5,503 bases of DNA from an uncultured Eubacteriales bacterium (GTDB lineage: Bacteria > Bacillota > Clostridia > Christensenellales > CAG-917), in the NCBI GenBank assembly GCA_900551145.1, contig URUQ01000090.1:1-5503 (forward strand). The letters run 5' to 3'. A program made the translations under genes and the position numbers. The notes beneath the pieces are model-generated. The model had not been told where the DNA came from. It made no database searches and saw nothing but the letters and a program-made list of their open reading frames with translations. This document shows positions 1 through 5,503 of the stretch, piece by piece (the first letter of the stretch is position 1; each line of letters begins with the position of its first letter).

Positions 1-28
1 TTATTAAAGTATAAAAAAGAAATCTTTT

Positions 29-34
29 AGGAGG
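29..34 (+). promoter_or_regulatory. Shine-Dalgarno site of ppdK
   Basis: A perfect AGGAGG lies 8 bases before the ATG at 43, which fixes that start. The 28 bases to its left are AT-rich and include TATAAA at 10-15, which could be a -10 element. Any matching -35 would lie outside the window, so the ppdK promoter cannot be judged. Confidence 0.85.
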
Positions 35-42
35 AATTCTAA

Positions 43-2688
43 ATGGGCAAAAAATACGTTTATCAGTTTGCCGAAGGCAATGCAAAAATGCGTGAACTTC
101 TTGGCGGTAAAGGCGCAAACCTCGCAGAAATGACCAACATCGGTCTTCCTGTTCCTTACGGTTTCACGATTACGACGGAAGCTTGCACTCAATACTATGA
201 GGACGGCAAACAAATCAACGACGATATCAAAGCGGAAATTATGGAAAATATCGCCAAACTCGAAGAAAAAGCGGGTATGAAATTCGGCGATAAAGAAAAT
301 CCGCTCCTCGTCTCCGTTCGTTCGGGCGCAAGAGCGTCTATGCCCGGTATGATGGACACAATCCTCAACCTCGGTCTCAACGACGACGTCGTCGAAGTTT
401 TGGCAAAGAAATCAGGCAACGCAAGATGGGCTTGGGATTGTTACAGACGTTTTATCCAAATGTTCTCCGACGTCGTTATGGAAGTCGGCAAAAAATACTT
501 TGAGGCTCTTATCGACGAACTCAAAGAGAGAAAGGGCGTCACTTATGACGTAGAGCTTACCGCAGACGACCTTAAAGAGCTCGCAGGCAAGTTCAAAGCA
601 GAGTATCAAGAGAAGATCGGCAAACCCTTCCCGTCCGATCCGAAGGAACAACTTTTCGAAGCAATCAAAGCAGTTTTCCGTTCTTGGGACAACCCGCGCG
701 CAAACATCTATCGTATGGACCACGACATTCCGTACAGCTGGGGTACTGCTGTCAACGTACAAATGATGGCATTCGGCAATATGGGTGACGATTGCGGAAC
801 GGGCGTCGCATTTACGCGTAACCCCGCAACAGGCGAACCCGGTCTTATGGGTGAGTTCCTCATGAACGCACAAGGCGAAGACGTCGTCGCCGGCGTCCGC
901 ACCCCGATGCCCATCTCCAAGATGGCAGAAGTTCTTCCTGAAGTCTACGAACAATTCCAAGACGTTTGCAAGATTTTGGAAAACCACTACAGAGATATGC
1001 AAGATATGGAGTTCACAATCCAACAAAAGAAACTCTATATGCTTCAAACCAGAAACGGTAAACGTACCGCTGCCGCTGCAATCCGTATTGCTTGCGACCT
1101 CATCGACGAGGGTATGATTACGGAGCAAGAAGCACTTCTCCAAATCGACGCAAAGACTCTCGATATGTTGCTCCACCCGCAATTTGACGCAAAAGCGCTC
1201 AAAGACGCAGACAAAGCAAACGTCGTCGGCAAAGGTATCGCAGCATCTCCGGGCGCTGCCGCAGGTACTATCGTGTTCACCGCAGAAGACGCAGTCAAAG
1301 AAGGCAAGGCAGGCAAGAAAGTCGTCCTCGTCAGACTCGAAACTTCTCCGGAAGACATCGAAGGTATGAAATACGCACAAGGTATCCTCACCGTTCGCGG
1401 TGGTCAAACCTCTCACGCGGCGGTCGTCGCTCGCGGAATGGGCACTTGCTGCGTTTCCGGTTGCGGTGACATCAAGATGCACGAAGAAGAGAAATACTTC
1501 GAGCTCGCAGGCAAGACCTTCCACGAGGGTGACGAACTCTCCTTGGACGGCTCTACGGGCAACATCTACGATATTATGATCAAGACCGTTCCGGCAGACC
1601 CCAACAGCGGTTACTTCGGAAGAATTATGAAACTCGCCGACAAGTACAAAGCGCTTGGCGTACGCACCAACGCGGATACTCCCCAAGACGCACAAAGAGC
1701 GGCAGAACTCGGCGCACAAGGTATCGGTCTCGTCCGTACGGAACATATGTTCTTCGGCCCGGGCAGAATCGACAAATTCCGCGAGATGATTTGCTCCGAA
1801 ACCGTTGAAGAGCGCGTAAAAGCTCTCGACGCAATCGAGCCGATGCAACAAGCAGACTTTGAAGGACTTATGGAAGCTCTCAAAGGTATGCCTGTTACCA
1901 TTCGTTTCTTGGACCCGCCGCTTCACGAATTCGTTCCGACGGAAGAAAAAGACATCGAAGCACTTGCAAAAGCAAAAGGCAAATCCGTGTCCGAAATCAA
2001 GATTCTCTGCGACAGCTTGCACGAGTTCAACCCGATGATGGGGCACAGAGGTTGCCGTCTTGCGGTTACCTATCCCGAAATCGCGGTTATGCAAACCAAA
2101 GCGGTTATCAAGGCTGCTATCAACGTCCAAAGACGTCATCCCGACTGGAAAGTCGAGCCTGAAATTATGATTCCGCTCGTCGGCGAAGTCAAAGAATTGA
2201 AGTACTGCAAAAAGACGGTTGTCGAAACCGCAGACGCAGTCATCAAAGAAAGCGGCGTTGACCTCAAATACGAAGTCGGCACTATGATTGAAATCCCCAG
2301 AGCCGCTCTCACCGCTGACGAAATCGCAAAAGAAGCCGATTTCTTCTGCTTCGGCACCAACGACCTCACCCAAATGACGTTCGGTTTCAGCCGTGACGAC
2401 GCAGGCAAGTTCTTGCCCAGCTACTATCAATCAAAGATTTACGAATTCGATCCGTTTGCACGTCTTGACACAGTCGGCGTCGGCAAACTTATGAAGATGG
2501 CGGTTACGCTCGGCAAGGGCGCAAACAGCAAGTTGCACTGCGGTATCTGCGGTGAACACGGCGGTGATCCTTCTTCTATCGAATTCTGCCACGAAATCGG
2601 TCTCGACTACGTGTCTTGCTCACCGTTCAGAGTCCCGATTGCAAGATTGGCCGCTGCGCAAGCGAACATCAAAAATCCGAGAGCGTAA
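43..2688 (+). CDS. ppdK: Pyruvate,phosphate dikinase (PPDK)
   Basis: Cytosolic enzyme that interconverts pyruvate + ATP + Pi and PEP + AMP + PPi, used in anaerobes for PPi-linked glycolysis or for PEP synthesis. At 881 residues it is full length for the family. The N-terminal ATP-grasp region (about 1-340) has GGKGANLAEM with Lys23, the SVRSGARASMPGMMDT segment with Arg93, and Glu323, Gln335 and Arg337. The swivelling phosphohistidine domain (about 390-510) carries GGQTSHAAVVAR with His458 as the phospho-carrier; Thr456, two residues before it, is the position modified by PDRP regulators in other PPDKs. The C-terminal PEP/pyruvate barrel (about 530-875) has Arg565, Arg621, Glu750, the FGTNDLTQ motif with Asn773 and Asp774, and CGEHGG with Cys836. 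Residue roles are assigned by family comparison with Clostridium symbiosum and maize PPDK. No key residue is missing. Many codons end in C (CTC, GAC, AAC, ATC), suggesting high expression. It appears monocistronic, with its own terminator 45 bases downstream. Confidence 0.98.
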   Translation: MGKKYVYQFAEGNAKMRELLGGKGANLAEMTNIGLPVPYGFTITTEACTQYYEDGKQINDDIKAEIMENIAKLEEKAGMKFGDKENPLLVSVRSGARASMPGMMDTILNLGLNDDVVEVLAKKSGNARWAWDCYRRFIQMFSDVVMEVGKKYFEALIDELKERKGVTYDVELTADDLKELAGKFKAEYQEKIGKPFPSDPKEQLFEAIKAVFRSWDNPRANIYRMDHDIPYSWGTAVNVQMMAFGNMGDDCGTGVAFTRNPATGEPGLMGEFLMNAQGEDVVAGVRTPMPISKMAEVLPEVYEQFQDVCKILENHYRDMQDMEFTIQQKKLYMLQTRNGKRTAAAAIRIACDLIDEGMITEQEALLQIDAKTLDMLLHPQFDAKALKDADKANVVGKGIAASPGAAAGTIVFTAEDAVKEGKAGKKVVLVRLETSPEDIEGMKYAQGILTVRGGQTSHAAVVARGMGTCCVSGCGDIKMHEEEKYFELAGKTFHEGDELSLDGSTGNIYDIMIKTVPADPNSGYFGRIMKLADKYKALGVRTNADTPQDAQRAAELGAQGIGLVRTEHMFFGPGRIDKFREMICSETVEERVKALDAIEPMQQADFEGLMEALKGMPVTIRFLDPPLHEFVPTEEKDIEALAKAKGKSVSEIKILCDSLHEFNPMMGHRGCRLAVTYPEIAVMQTKAVIKAAINVQRRHPDWKVEPEIMIPLVGEVKELKYCKKTVVETADAVIKESGVDLKYEVGTMIEIPRAALTADEIAKEADFFCFGTNDLTQMTFGFSRDDAGKFLPSYYQSKIYEFDPFARLDTVGVGKLMKMAVTLGKGANSKLHCGICGEHGGDPSSIEFCHEIGLDYVSCSPFRVPIARLAAAQANIKNPRA

Positions 2689-2732
2689 CGATAGAAAGGT
2701 GCTGATTTAGCGCTTGATTATTAACTATTAAA

Positions 2733-2766
2733 AAAACAGCCACGCTCAAACGAGTGTGGCTGTTTT
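2733..2766 (+). terminator. Intrinsic terminator after ppdK
   Basis: A 15-bp stem (2733-2747 with 2752-2766, one G-T wobble) closes a 4-base AAAC loop. The arms begin with AAAA and end with TTTT, so the U-rich run is short and partly inside the stem. The hairpin starts 45 bases after the ppdK stop and separates ppdK from the peroxidase gene. A-runs on its left would also give it some activity on the other strand. Confidence 0.85.
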
Positions 2767-2776
2767 GAGTTTTGAC

Positions 2777-2821
2777 GAAAAGAAGTGCTAGATATTGTAC
2801 TTTTATCTAATAGTGCTTTTC
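2777..2821. repeat. Imperfect inverted repeat in the ppdK-bcp gap
   Basis: GAAAAG (2777-2782) pairs with CTTTTC (2816-2821) and TAGATA (2789-2794) pairs with TATCTA (2804-2809). Between them is a symmetric 6x6 segment in which about half the bases pair, and a 9-base loop lies at 2795-2803. About 15 of 18 positions can pair. The structure lies just after the ppdK terminator. It has no clear U-tract and no recognised family. It could be a decayed second terminator, an mRNA 3'-end structure or chance in AT-rich DNA. Confidence 0.4.
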
Positions 2822-2860
2822 TTGATTGCAATGATAAATGAATACTGATTTAGTTGCAAG

Positions 2861-2890
2861 TGGACGTTATTTATGGACGAAAAGTATATA
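2861..2890 (+). promoter_or_regulatory. Candidate promoter of the peroxidase gene
   Basis: TGGACG (2861-2866) and TATATA (2885-2890) are separated by 18 bases, each matching the sigma-A consensus at 4 of 6 positions. An overlapping TATACT (2887-2892) is a better -10 but leaves a 20-base spacer. A promoter is expected here because ppdK is terminated upstream, but this assignment is tentative. No convincing PerR or OxyR operator is visible. Confidence 0.3.
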
Positions 2891-2928
2891 CTAATATTAC
2901 AGTTTAACGAAAAAAGAGGATTAAAATA

Positions 2929-3387
2929 ATGTTAGAAGTTGGAATGAAAGCGCCGGGGTTTGCGCTGCCGGATAAAAATGGGAAGTTGGTTTCGTTGTCC
3001 GATTTTCTCGGCAAGAAAGTGGTTTTGTATTTTTACCCGAAAGATAATACGCCCGGTTGTACAAGACAAGCCTGCGCGTTTGCGCTCAAAAATAAAGAAA
3101 TCGAAAACAAAAACGCAGTGGTTATCGGCATTAGCAAAGATAGCGTGAGTTCGCACTTGAATTTTGCGACGAAATATAATTTGCCGTTTGTTTTGCTTTC
3201 GGATAGTGAACTTTCGGCAATTCAAGCCTACGGCGTTTGGCAAGAGAAAAAATTGTACGGCAAAGTGAGTATGGGCGTTGTGAGAACGACGTTCTTGATT
3301 GACGAGCAAGGCATTATACAAGCGGTTATGCCCAAAGTCAAACCCGATACCAACGCCGACGAAATTTTAGCGTTGTTAGGGGATTGA
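2929..3387 (+). CDS. bcp: Thiol peroxidase, PrxQ/BCP-type peroxiredoxin
   Basis: Cytosolic thiol peroxidase that reduces hydrogen peroxide and organic hydroperoxides, normally recycled by thioredoxin. Its 152 residues form one AhpC/TSA thioredoxin-fold domain, the usual length for the family. The active site reads PKDNTPGCTRQAC: Pro37, Thr41 and peroxidatic Cys44 form the PxxxTxxC signature, and Cys49, five residues later, is the resolving cysteine typical of the atypical 2-Cys PrxQ/BCP group. Arg119 in VVRTTFLID is the expected active-site arginine. The start is supported by AGAGGA at 2915-2920, 8 bases upstream; a second Met at residue 6 is less likely. Leucine is mostly TTG/TTA here (about 11 of 16), whereas ppdK prefers CTC/CTT, consistent with lower expression. 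The gene stands alone and converges with the MATE gene. Its physiological reductant is not encoded in the window. Confidence 0.95.
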   Translation: MLEVGMKAPGFALPDKNGKLVSLSDFLGKKVVLYFYPKDNTPGCTRQACAFALKNKEIENKNAVVIGISKDSVSSHLNFATKYNLPFVLLSDSELSAIQAYGVWQEKKLYGKVSMGVVRTTFLIDEQGIIQAVMPKVKPDTNADEILALLGD

Positions 3388-3446
3388 AAAATATAGTAAA
3401 ATAAAACCGTATAATTATTGACGATAAATTTTTGTTAAATAAAAGA

Positions 3447-3492
3447 GCTTGACGAAAATACGACAAAAAGTGTCGTACACACTCCTTCAAGC
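3447..3492. repeat. Nested hairpin downstream of bcp
   Basis: The inner stem is a perfect 7-bp TACGACA (3459-3465) with TGTCGTA (3471-3477) around a 5-base loop. An outer stem, GCTTGA (3447-3452) with TCAAGC (3487-3492), encloses it, with unpaired stretches of 6 and 9 bases. On the + strand no T-run follows. On the - strand the outer stem is followed by a T-rich stretch, so it could act as a backup terminator for the MATE gene. Function is unknown. Confidence 0.45.
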
Positions 3493-3517
3493 AAACATCA
3501 AGAATCCTCGCAATTAA
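3488..3517 (+). pseudogene. Remnant matching the PPDK C-terminal tail
   Basis: Read in frame, these 30 bases encode QANIKNPRN and a TAA stop. The intact PPDK ends QANIKNPRA and TAA. At DNA level 3488-3507 matches 2659-2678 at 18 of 20 bases, and both differences are synonymous third-position changes (GCG/GCA, AAA/AAG); the following Pro and Arg codons also differ synonymously. The frame upstream (about 3470-3487) does not resemble PPDK, and no start or longer homologous region is visible, so this is at most the last nine codons of a lost second copy or a recombination scar. A chance match is possible but unlikely given the preserved frame and stop. Confidence 0.5.
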
Positions 3518-3546
3518 TTTGTGGAAGATGTAAACAAAAAATAAAT

Positions 3547-3576
3547 AAAAGCGGTTGCCAACGGTAACCGCTTTTT
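3547..3576. terminator. Bidirectional terminator between bcp and the MATE gene
   Basis: A 13-bp stem (3547-3559 with 3563-3575, one G-T wobble) closes a 3-base AAC loop. On the + strand it ends in TTTTT (3572-3576), a good terminator for bcp. On the - strand the same stem is followed by TTTTATTTATTT, which suits the MATE gene, whose stop codon lies about 75 bases away. Convergent genes sharing one hairpin is a common economical arrangement. Confidence 0.85.
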
Positions 3577-3649
3577 GTTGTATTGCAGGTGTTGTACTTG
3601 GTTTGACAAATCACCGTAAAAGAGCGAGATAAAATTGTTTTGTCGAGGT

Positions 3650-5143
3650 TTAATCTTTGAACTCTGACGAGCCGAAGGCATAGCGGTAGTCTTGTTTGAG
3701 GATATTTTTGATATAAGGAAAGATTAGGACGAGCACGGCAAAAAGCCAAGCACCGGGGTCTGCAAAGCATAGCGCGATAAAGGACTGACTGTTGGCAAGT
3801 GCGTTGATTGCTCCGCCGTTGACCAAGGTCGGTATAAAGATGCAGATAAGCACTCTTGCGACAAGTTCACCCACGCCGGCGGCAAGCGTCCATACGGATT
3901 TGCCTATACCTTGCACTGCGTTGCGCAATACGAAAAGCGCTCCGAGCACGAAGAATAGCGGAAGGTCTACATAAAGAAACGTATTGCCAAACCAAAGCGA
4001 CCGGTCGCTGATTTTGTCCGCGCTGAGGAATATGCGTTGGTACGCGCCGTCTATGGTTACGAGCAAGCCCAAACCCGCGCAAATGACGTACAAAACGAGT
4101 GAAATAATCAACGCTTGATTGGTGCCTTTGCGCACTCTGTCTATATATTTTGCGCCCAAATTTTGCGCGTTGAAGCTTACCATTGCCGTGCCGAGTGCCG
4201 AAAGAGGCGCCATTGCGAATTGGAGCAGTTTGTTTGCCGCGCCCATACCGTTTTGGGCGGGGTTGCCGACAACCATAAGTCCGTCGGGGAGGATGTCGAA
4301 TTTGACCGTTTCGGCAAGCATAACGATAATGCCGATAGAAAGCACGGAGAATTGAAGCCCGAGCGGTACGCCTTGGCGGAGATGCGCCCACAAATCGCGC
4401 GCGGATATCTTGAAATCGGAAAATTTGATGCGCAATTCCTTATATTTTGCAAAGGTGTAGATGAAGCAAGCGATAGTGCAGAGAAATTGCGTAAGCACCG
4501 TTGCGGCCGCAGCACCCGCGACTCCCCAACCGAACGCTTTGATGAAAAGCACGTCGAGTGCAATGTTCATAATCGTCGATATCAAGAGAAACATAAGCGG
4601 AGTGAACGAGTCACCGATACTGCGAAGTATGCTTATAACAAAGTTGTAGAACAGTTGCGCCACTATGCCGAGGAATATTACGAAGCAGTATGTGTAAGCG
4701 GCGTTGAATACCTCGGGATTTTGTTCGGTTACGTTGATCCAAGCAAGCATAGGCTTTATGCAGAACACGGAAATAAGCGTCAAAATCACCGTCATAACGG
4801 CACAGAGGATAAACTGCGTCGCAAACGATTTGCGCATACCGCTCTCATCGTGCGCGCCGATTTTGTTGGATATAACCACACAAAAACCCGCAGTGCATCC
4901 AAACGCAAACTGCATAAATATAAAAATAAGCGGGGCGGTGTCGTTGACGCCCGCAACCTCGTCGGCGGAAAGCGTTTGACCGCAAATCACGGCGTCCGAG
5001 AGTATGTAGAGCTGTTGCAACAGATAGGATATGATTATGGGTACGGAAAATTTGACGATAACTTTCCAAATCGTCCCTTGCGTCAAATCTATGGGCTTAA
5101 AGAAGTCTTTTACAGCCGTTAAAAATTTGCTTTGCTTTTTCAT
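3650..5143 (-). CDS. MATE-family multidrug/toxin efflux transporter
   Basis: Inner-membrane exporter of the MATE family, which expels organic cations, drugs or metabolites in exchange for Na+ or H+; the substrate here cannot be predicted. At 497 residues it is slightly longer than many MATE proteins (about 440-460). By eye there are 12 hydrophobic segments, near 28-48, 70-90, 108-128, 148-168, 180-202, 205-231, 258-280, 305-325, 341-364, 385-405, 418-440 and 455-480. Recognisable signatures are FSVPIIISYLLQQLYILSDA in TM1, ILRSIGDSFTPLMF before TM5, LLQFAMAPLSALGTAMVSFNAQNLGA in TM8 and the DPGAW segment near TM12. Extra length lies in the TM7-TM8 loop (about 282-302) and before TM12 (441-455). 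There is no signal peptide. The start follows AAGGTGA, with only 4 bases between AAGGTG and the ATG. It has its own promoter and a structured leader, and converges with bcp. Confidence 0.93.
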   Translation of the reverse strand: MKKQSKFLTAVKDFFKPIDLTQGTIWKVIVKFSVPIIISYLLQQLYILSDAVICGQTLSADEVAGVNDTAPLIFIFMQFAFGCTAGFCVVISNKIGAHDESGMRKSFATQFILCAVMTVILTLISVFCIKPMLAWINVTEQNPEVFNAAYTYCFVIFLGIVAQLFYNFVISILRSIGDSFTPLMFLLISTIMNIALDVLFIKAFGWGVAGAAAATVLTQFLCTIACFIYTFAKYKELRIKFSDFKISARDLWAHLRQGVPLGLQFSVLSIGIIVMLAETVKFDILPDGLMVVGNPAQNGMGAANKLLQFAMAPLSALGTAMVSFNAQNLGAKYIDRVRKGTNQALIISLVLYVICAGLGLLVTIDGAYQRIFLSADKISDRSLWFGNTFLYVDLPLFFVLGALFVLRNAVQGIGKSVWTLAAGVGELVARVLICIFIPTLVNGGAINALANSQSFIALCFADPGAWLFAVLVLIFPYIKNILKQDYRYAFGSSEFKD

Positions 5144-5178
5144 ACGTCACCTTTTGACAAAGTAAAAGGCAAGCTCAT
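5140..5178 (-). CDS. Possible 12-residue leader peptide upstream of the MATE gene
   Basis: Within the predicted leader mRNA an ATG at 5178 opens a 12-codon frame reading MSLPFTLSKGDV. Its TGA stop overlaps the exporter's ATG in an ATGA arrangement, the classical geometry of translational coupling. GGAG sits only 1 base before this ATG, too close for a normal ribosome site; AAGG about 10 bases upstream is better spaced but lies in the hairpin stem. The ATG itself is in the loop of that hairpin. No family is recognised. A short frame like this can arise by chance, so expression is unproven. What supports it is the exact overlap and its position in a short leader. Confidence 0.25.
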   Translation of the reverse strand: MSLPFTLSKGDV

Positions 5179-5195
5179 GCTCCGCTTGCCTTTTT
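5164..5195. promoter_or_regulatory. Terminator-like hairpin in the MATE leader
   Basis: AAAAGGCAAGC (5164-5174) and GCTTGCCTTTT (5184-5194) form a perfect 11-bp stem with a 9-base loop. On the - strand it would form almost at the 5' end of the exporter mRNA, followed by TTTTACTTT and, 11 bases past the stem, the ribosome site. It could be an attenuator, a 5'-stabilising hairpin or a translational control element. On the + strand it ends in TTTTT and could stop antisense transcription. No known riboswitch was recognised. Confidence 0.6.
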
Positions 5196-5204
5196 CCGTG
5201 CATA

Positions 5205-5233
5205 AATATATTCACAACGACGGCAAATGTCAA
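5205..5233 (-). promoter_or_regulatory. Near-consensus sigma-A promoter of the MATE gene
   Basis: On the - strand a perfect -35 TTGACA (5233-5228) is followed after exactly 17 bases by TATATT (5210-5205), 5 of 6 matches to the -10 consensus. Transcription would start near 5198, giving a leader of about 55 bases that begins just before the hairpin at 5164-5195. This is the best promoter in the window and suggests a strong basal start, possibly tempered in the leader. Confidence 0.8.
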
Positions 5234-5468
5234 GCGATTCTTTGCAAAATGTTTTGTATTTTTTCGATATGCCTCGCATGTGCGCGTACGCACGCATATA
5301 TATTAGGATTGCTTGCGTTAATTTTGGCGGAAGATAGGCGAGCAATAAATCCTCGAAAAAAACGAGAGGGCGCAACGAGTTTTATTAGAGAAATTTTTAT
5401 CGGTTTATAAAAGACAAAATGTGCGTTATATCGACGGTTTTCGGGACGCAAAATACCCATCGTGTATT
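5234..5468. other. Upstream region without a supported gene
   Basis: This is the genomic sequence left of the adapter and upstream of the MATE promoter. It contains the alternating tract at 5275-5303 and a weak CTCG/CGAG hairpin around an A7 run near 5352-5362. A frame on the - strand (5460 to 5230, 76 codons) stays open to the adapter, so it could in principle be the tail of a truncated gene. However, it uses rare codons (CGA, CTA, ATA, AGG), has no aspartate, resembles no family I know and ends inside the -35 box. I do not support it as a gene. Confidence 0.6.
5275..5303. other. 29-base alternating pyrimidine/purine tract (possible Z-DNA)
   Basis: From C5275 to T5303 every step alternates pyrimidine and purine without exception. 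The left part is rich in CG and CA/TG steps, including the palindrome GCGTACGC at 5284-5291, and the right part is an AT-alternating run. CG/CA alternation is the classical Z-DNA-prone pattern and the AT run is easily melted. The tract lies about 40 bases upstream of the -35 box of the MATE promoter. Structure in vivo is inferred only. Confidence 0.6.
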
Positions 5469-5503
5469 CTGTCTCTTATACACATCTCCGAGCCCACGAG
5501 ACG
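5469..5503 (+). other. Nextera transposase adapter contamination
   Basis: Positions 5469-5487 are CTGTCTCTTATACACATCT, the 19-base Tn5 mosaic end used in Nextera libraries. Positions 5488-5502 are CCGAGCCCACGAGAC, the remainder of the i7-side adapter. The final G at 5503 would be the first base of an index. This is untrimmed read-through at a contig end and must not be read as a Tn5-type element in the genome. Confidence 0.98.

Noticed and set aside
412..2430. A 672-codon open frame on the - strand, antisense to ppdK
   Set aside because: It mirrors the strong C-ending codon bias of ppdK, which removes antisense stops. The translation is rich in Cys, Phe, His and Val with no recognisable domain, and the + strand frame is an unambiguous enzyme.
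2885..2899. AT-rich palindrome-like sequence before bcp as a PerR box
   Set aside because: Only TAATATTA is a true palindrome, and alignment to the PerR consensus leaves too many mismatches.
3410..3415. Perfect TATAAT on the + strand just after bcp
   Set aside because: The only -35-like match (TTGAAA at 3384) is 20 bases away and no gene follows on the + strand. AT-rich chance is likely.
2774..3458. Recurring GACGAAAA words at 2774, 2876 and 3451
   Set aside because: The words are short, irregularly spaced and in AT-rich intergenic DNA. There is no array periodicity or conserved flank.
3603..3633. TTGACA followed by GATAAA, a possible antisense promoter into the MATE 3' end
   Set aside because: The 19-base spacer and weak -10 make it poor, and no RNA feature follows.
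4115..5122. A 335-codon open frame on the + strand, antisense to the MATE gene
   Set aside because: The translation is rich in Arg, His, Lys and Tyr with no domain, and it lies wholly inside a clear membrane-protein gene.
5230..5460. A 76-codon frame on the - strand reaching the contig end
   Set aside because: It has rare codons, no aspartate, no ribosome site and no family resemblance, and it ends inside the MATE -35 box. It could still be the tail of a truncated gene, but nothing positive supports it.
5469..5487. Tn5 mosaic end suggesting a transposon insertion
   Set aside because: It continues directly into the Nextera adapter at the contig edge, with no transposase nearby, so it is a library artefact.

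Overview
The window is a 5.5 kb contig end from a bacterium, most likely an uncultured gut-type member of the Clostridia. I infer this from a clostridial-style pyruvate,phosphate dikinase, strong AGGAGG ribosome sites, AT-rich gaps and compact genes with hairpin terminators. No 16S or other marker gene is present, so the taxonomy is weak. The last 35 bases (5469-5503) are not biological: they match the Illumina Nextera transposase adapter, so genomic sequence ends at about 5468.

Layout, left to right. Positions 43-2688 (+) hold a complete ppdK (881 aa) with an intact catalytic set, followed by a strong hairpin terminator at 2733-2766. Positions 2929-3387 (+) hold a complete PrxQ/BCP-type thiol peroxidase with both cysteines. 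Positions 3388-3649 hold two hairpins and, at 3488-3517, a 9-codon echo of the PPDK C-terminus ending in a stop. Positions 3650-5143 (-) hold a complete MATE-family exporter (497 aa) facing the peroxidase, and a hairpin at 3547-3576 can terminate both convergent genes. Positions 5144-5468 are the exporter's upstream region. It has a near-consensus promoter, a leader hairpin, a possible 12-residue leader peptide whose stop overlaps the exporter start, and a 29-base alternating pyrimidine/purine tract.

The three genes look like separate transcription units rather than one pathway. PPDK interconverts pyruvate and PEP in central metabolism, the peroxidase removes hydroperoxides, and the MATE protein exports an unknown compound. 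I found no sign of a novel multi-gene system, CRISPR array, tRNA, rRNA or transposase. The observations most worth following up are the PPDK tail echo, the organisation of the MATE leader, the possible Z-DNA tract and the adapter contamination.
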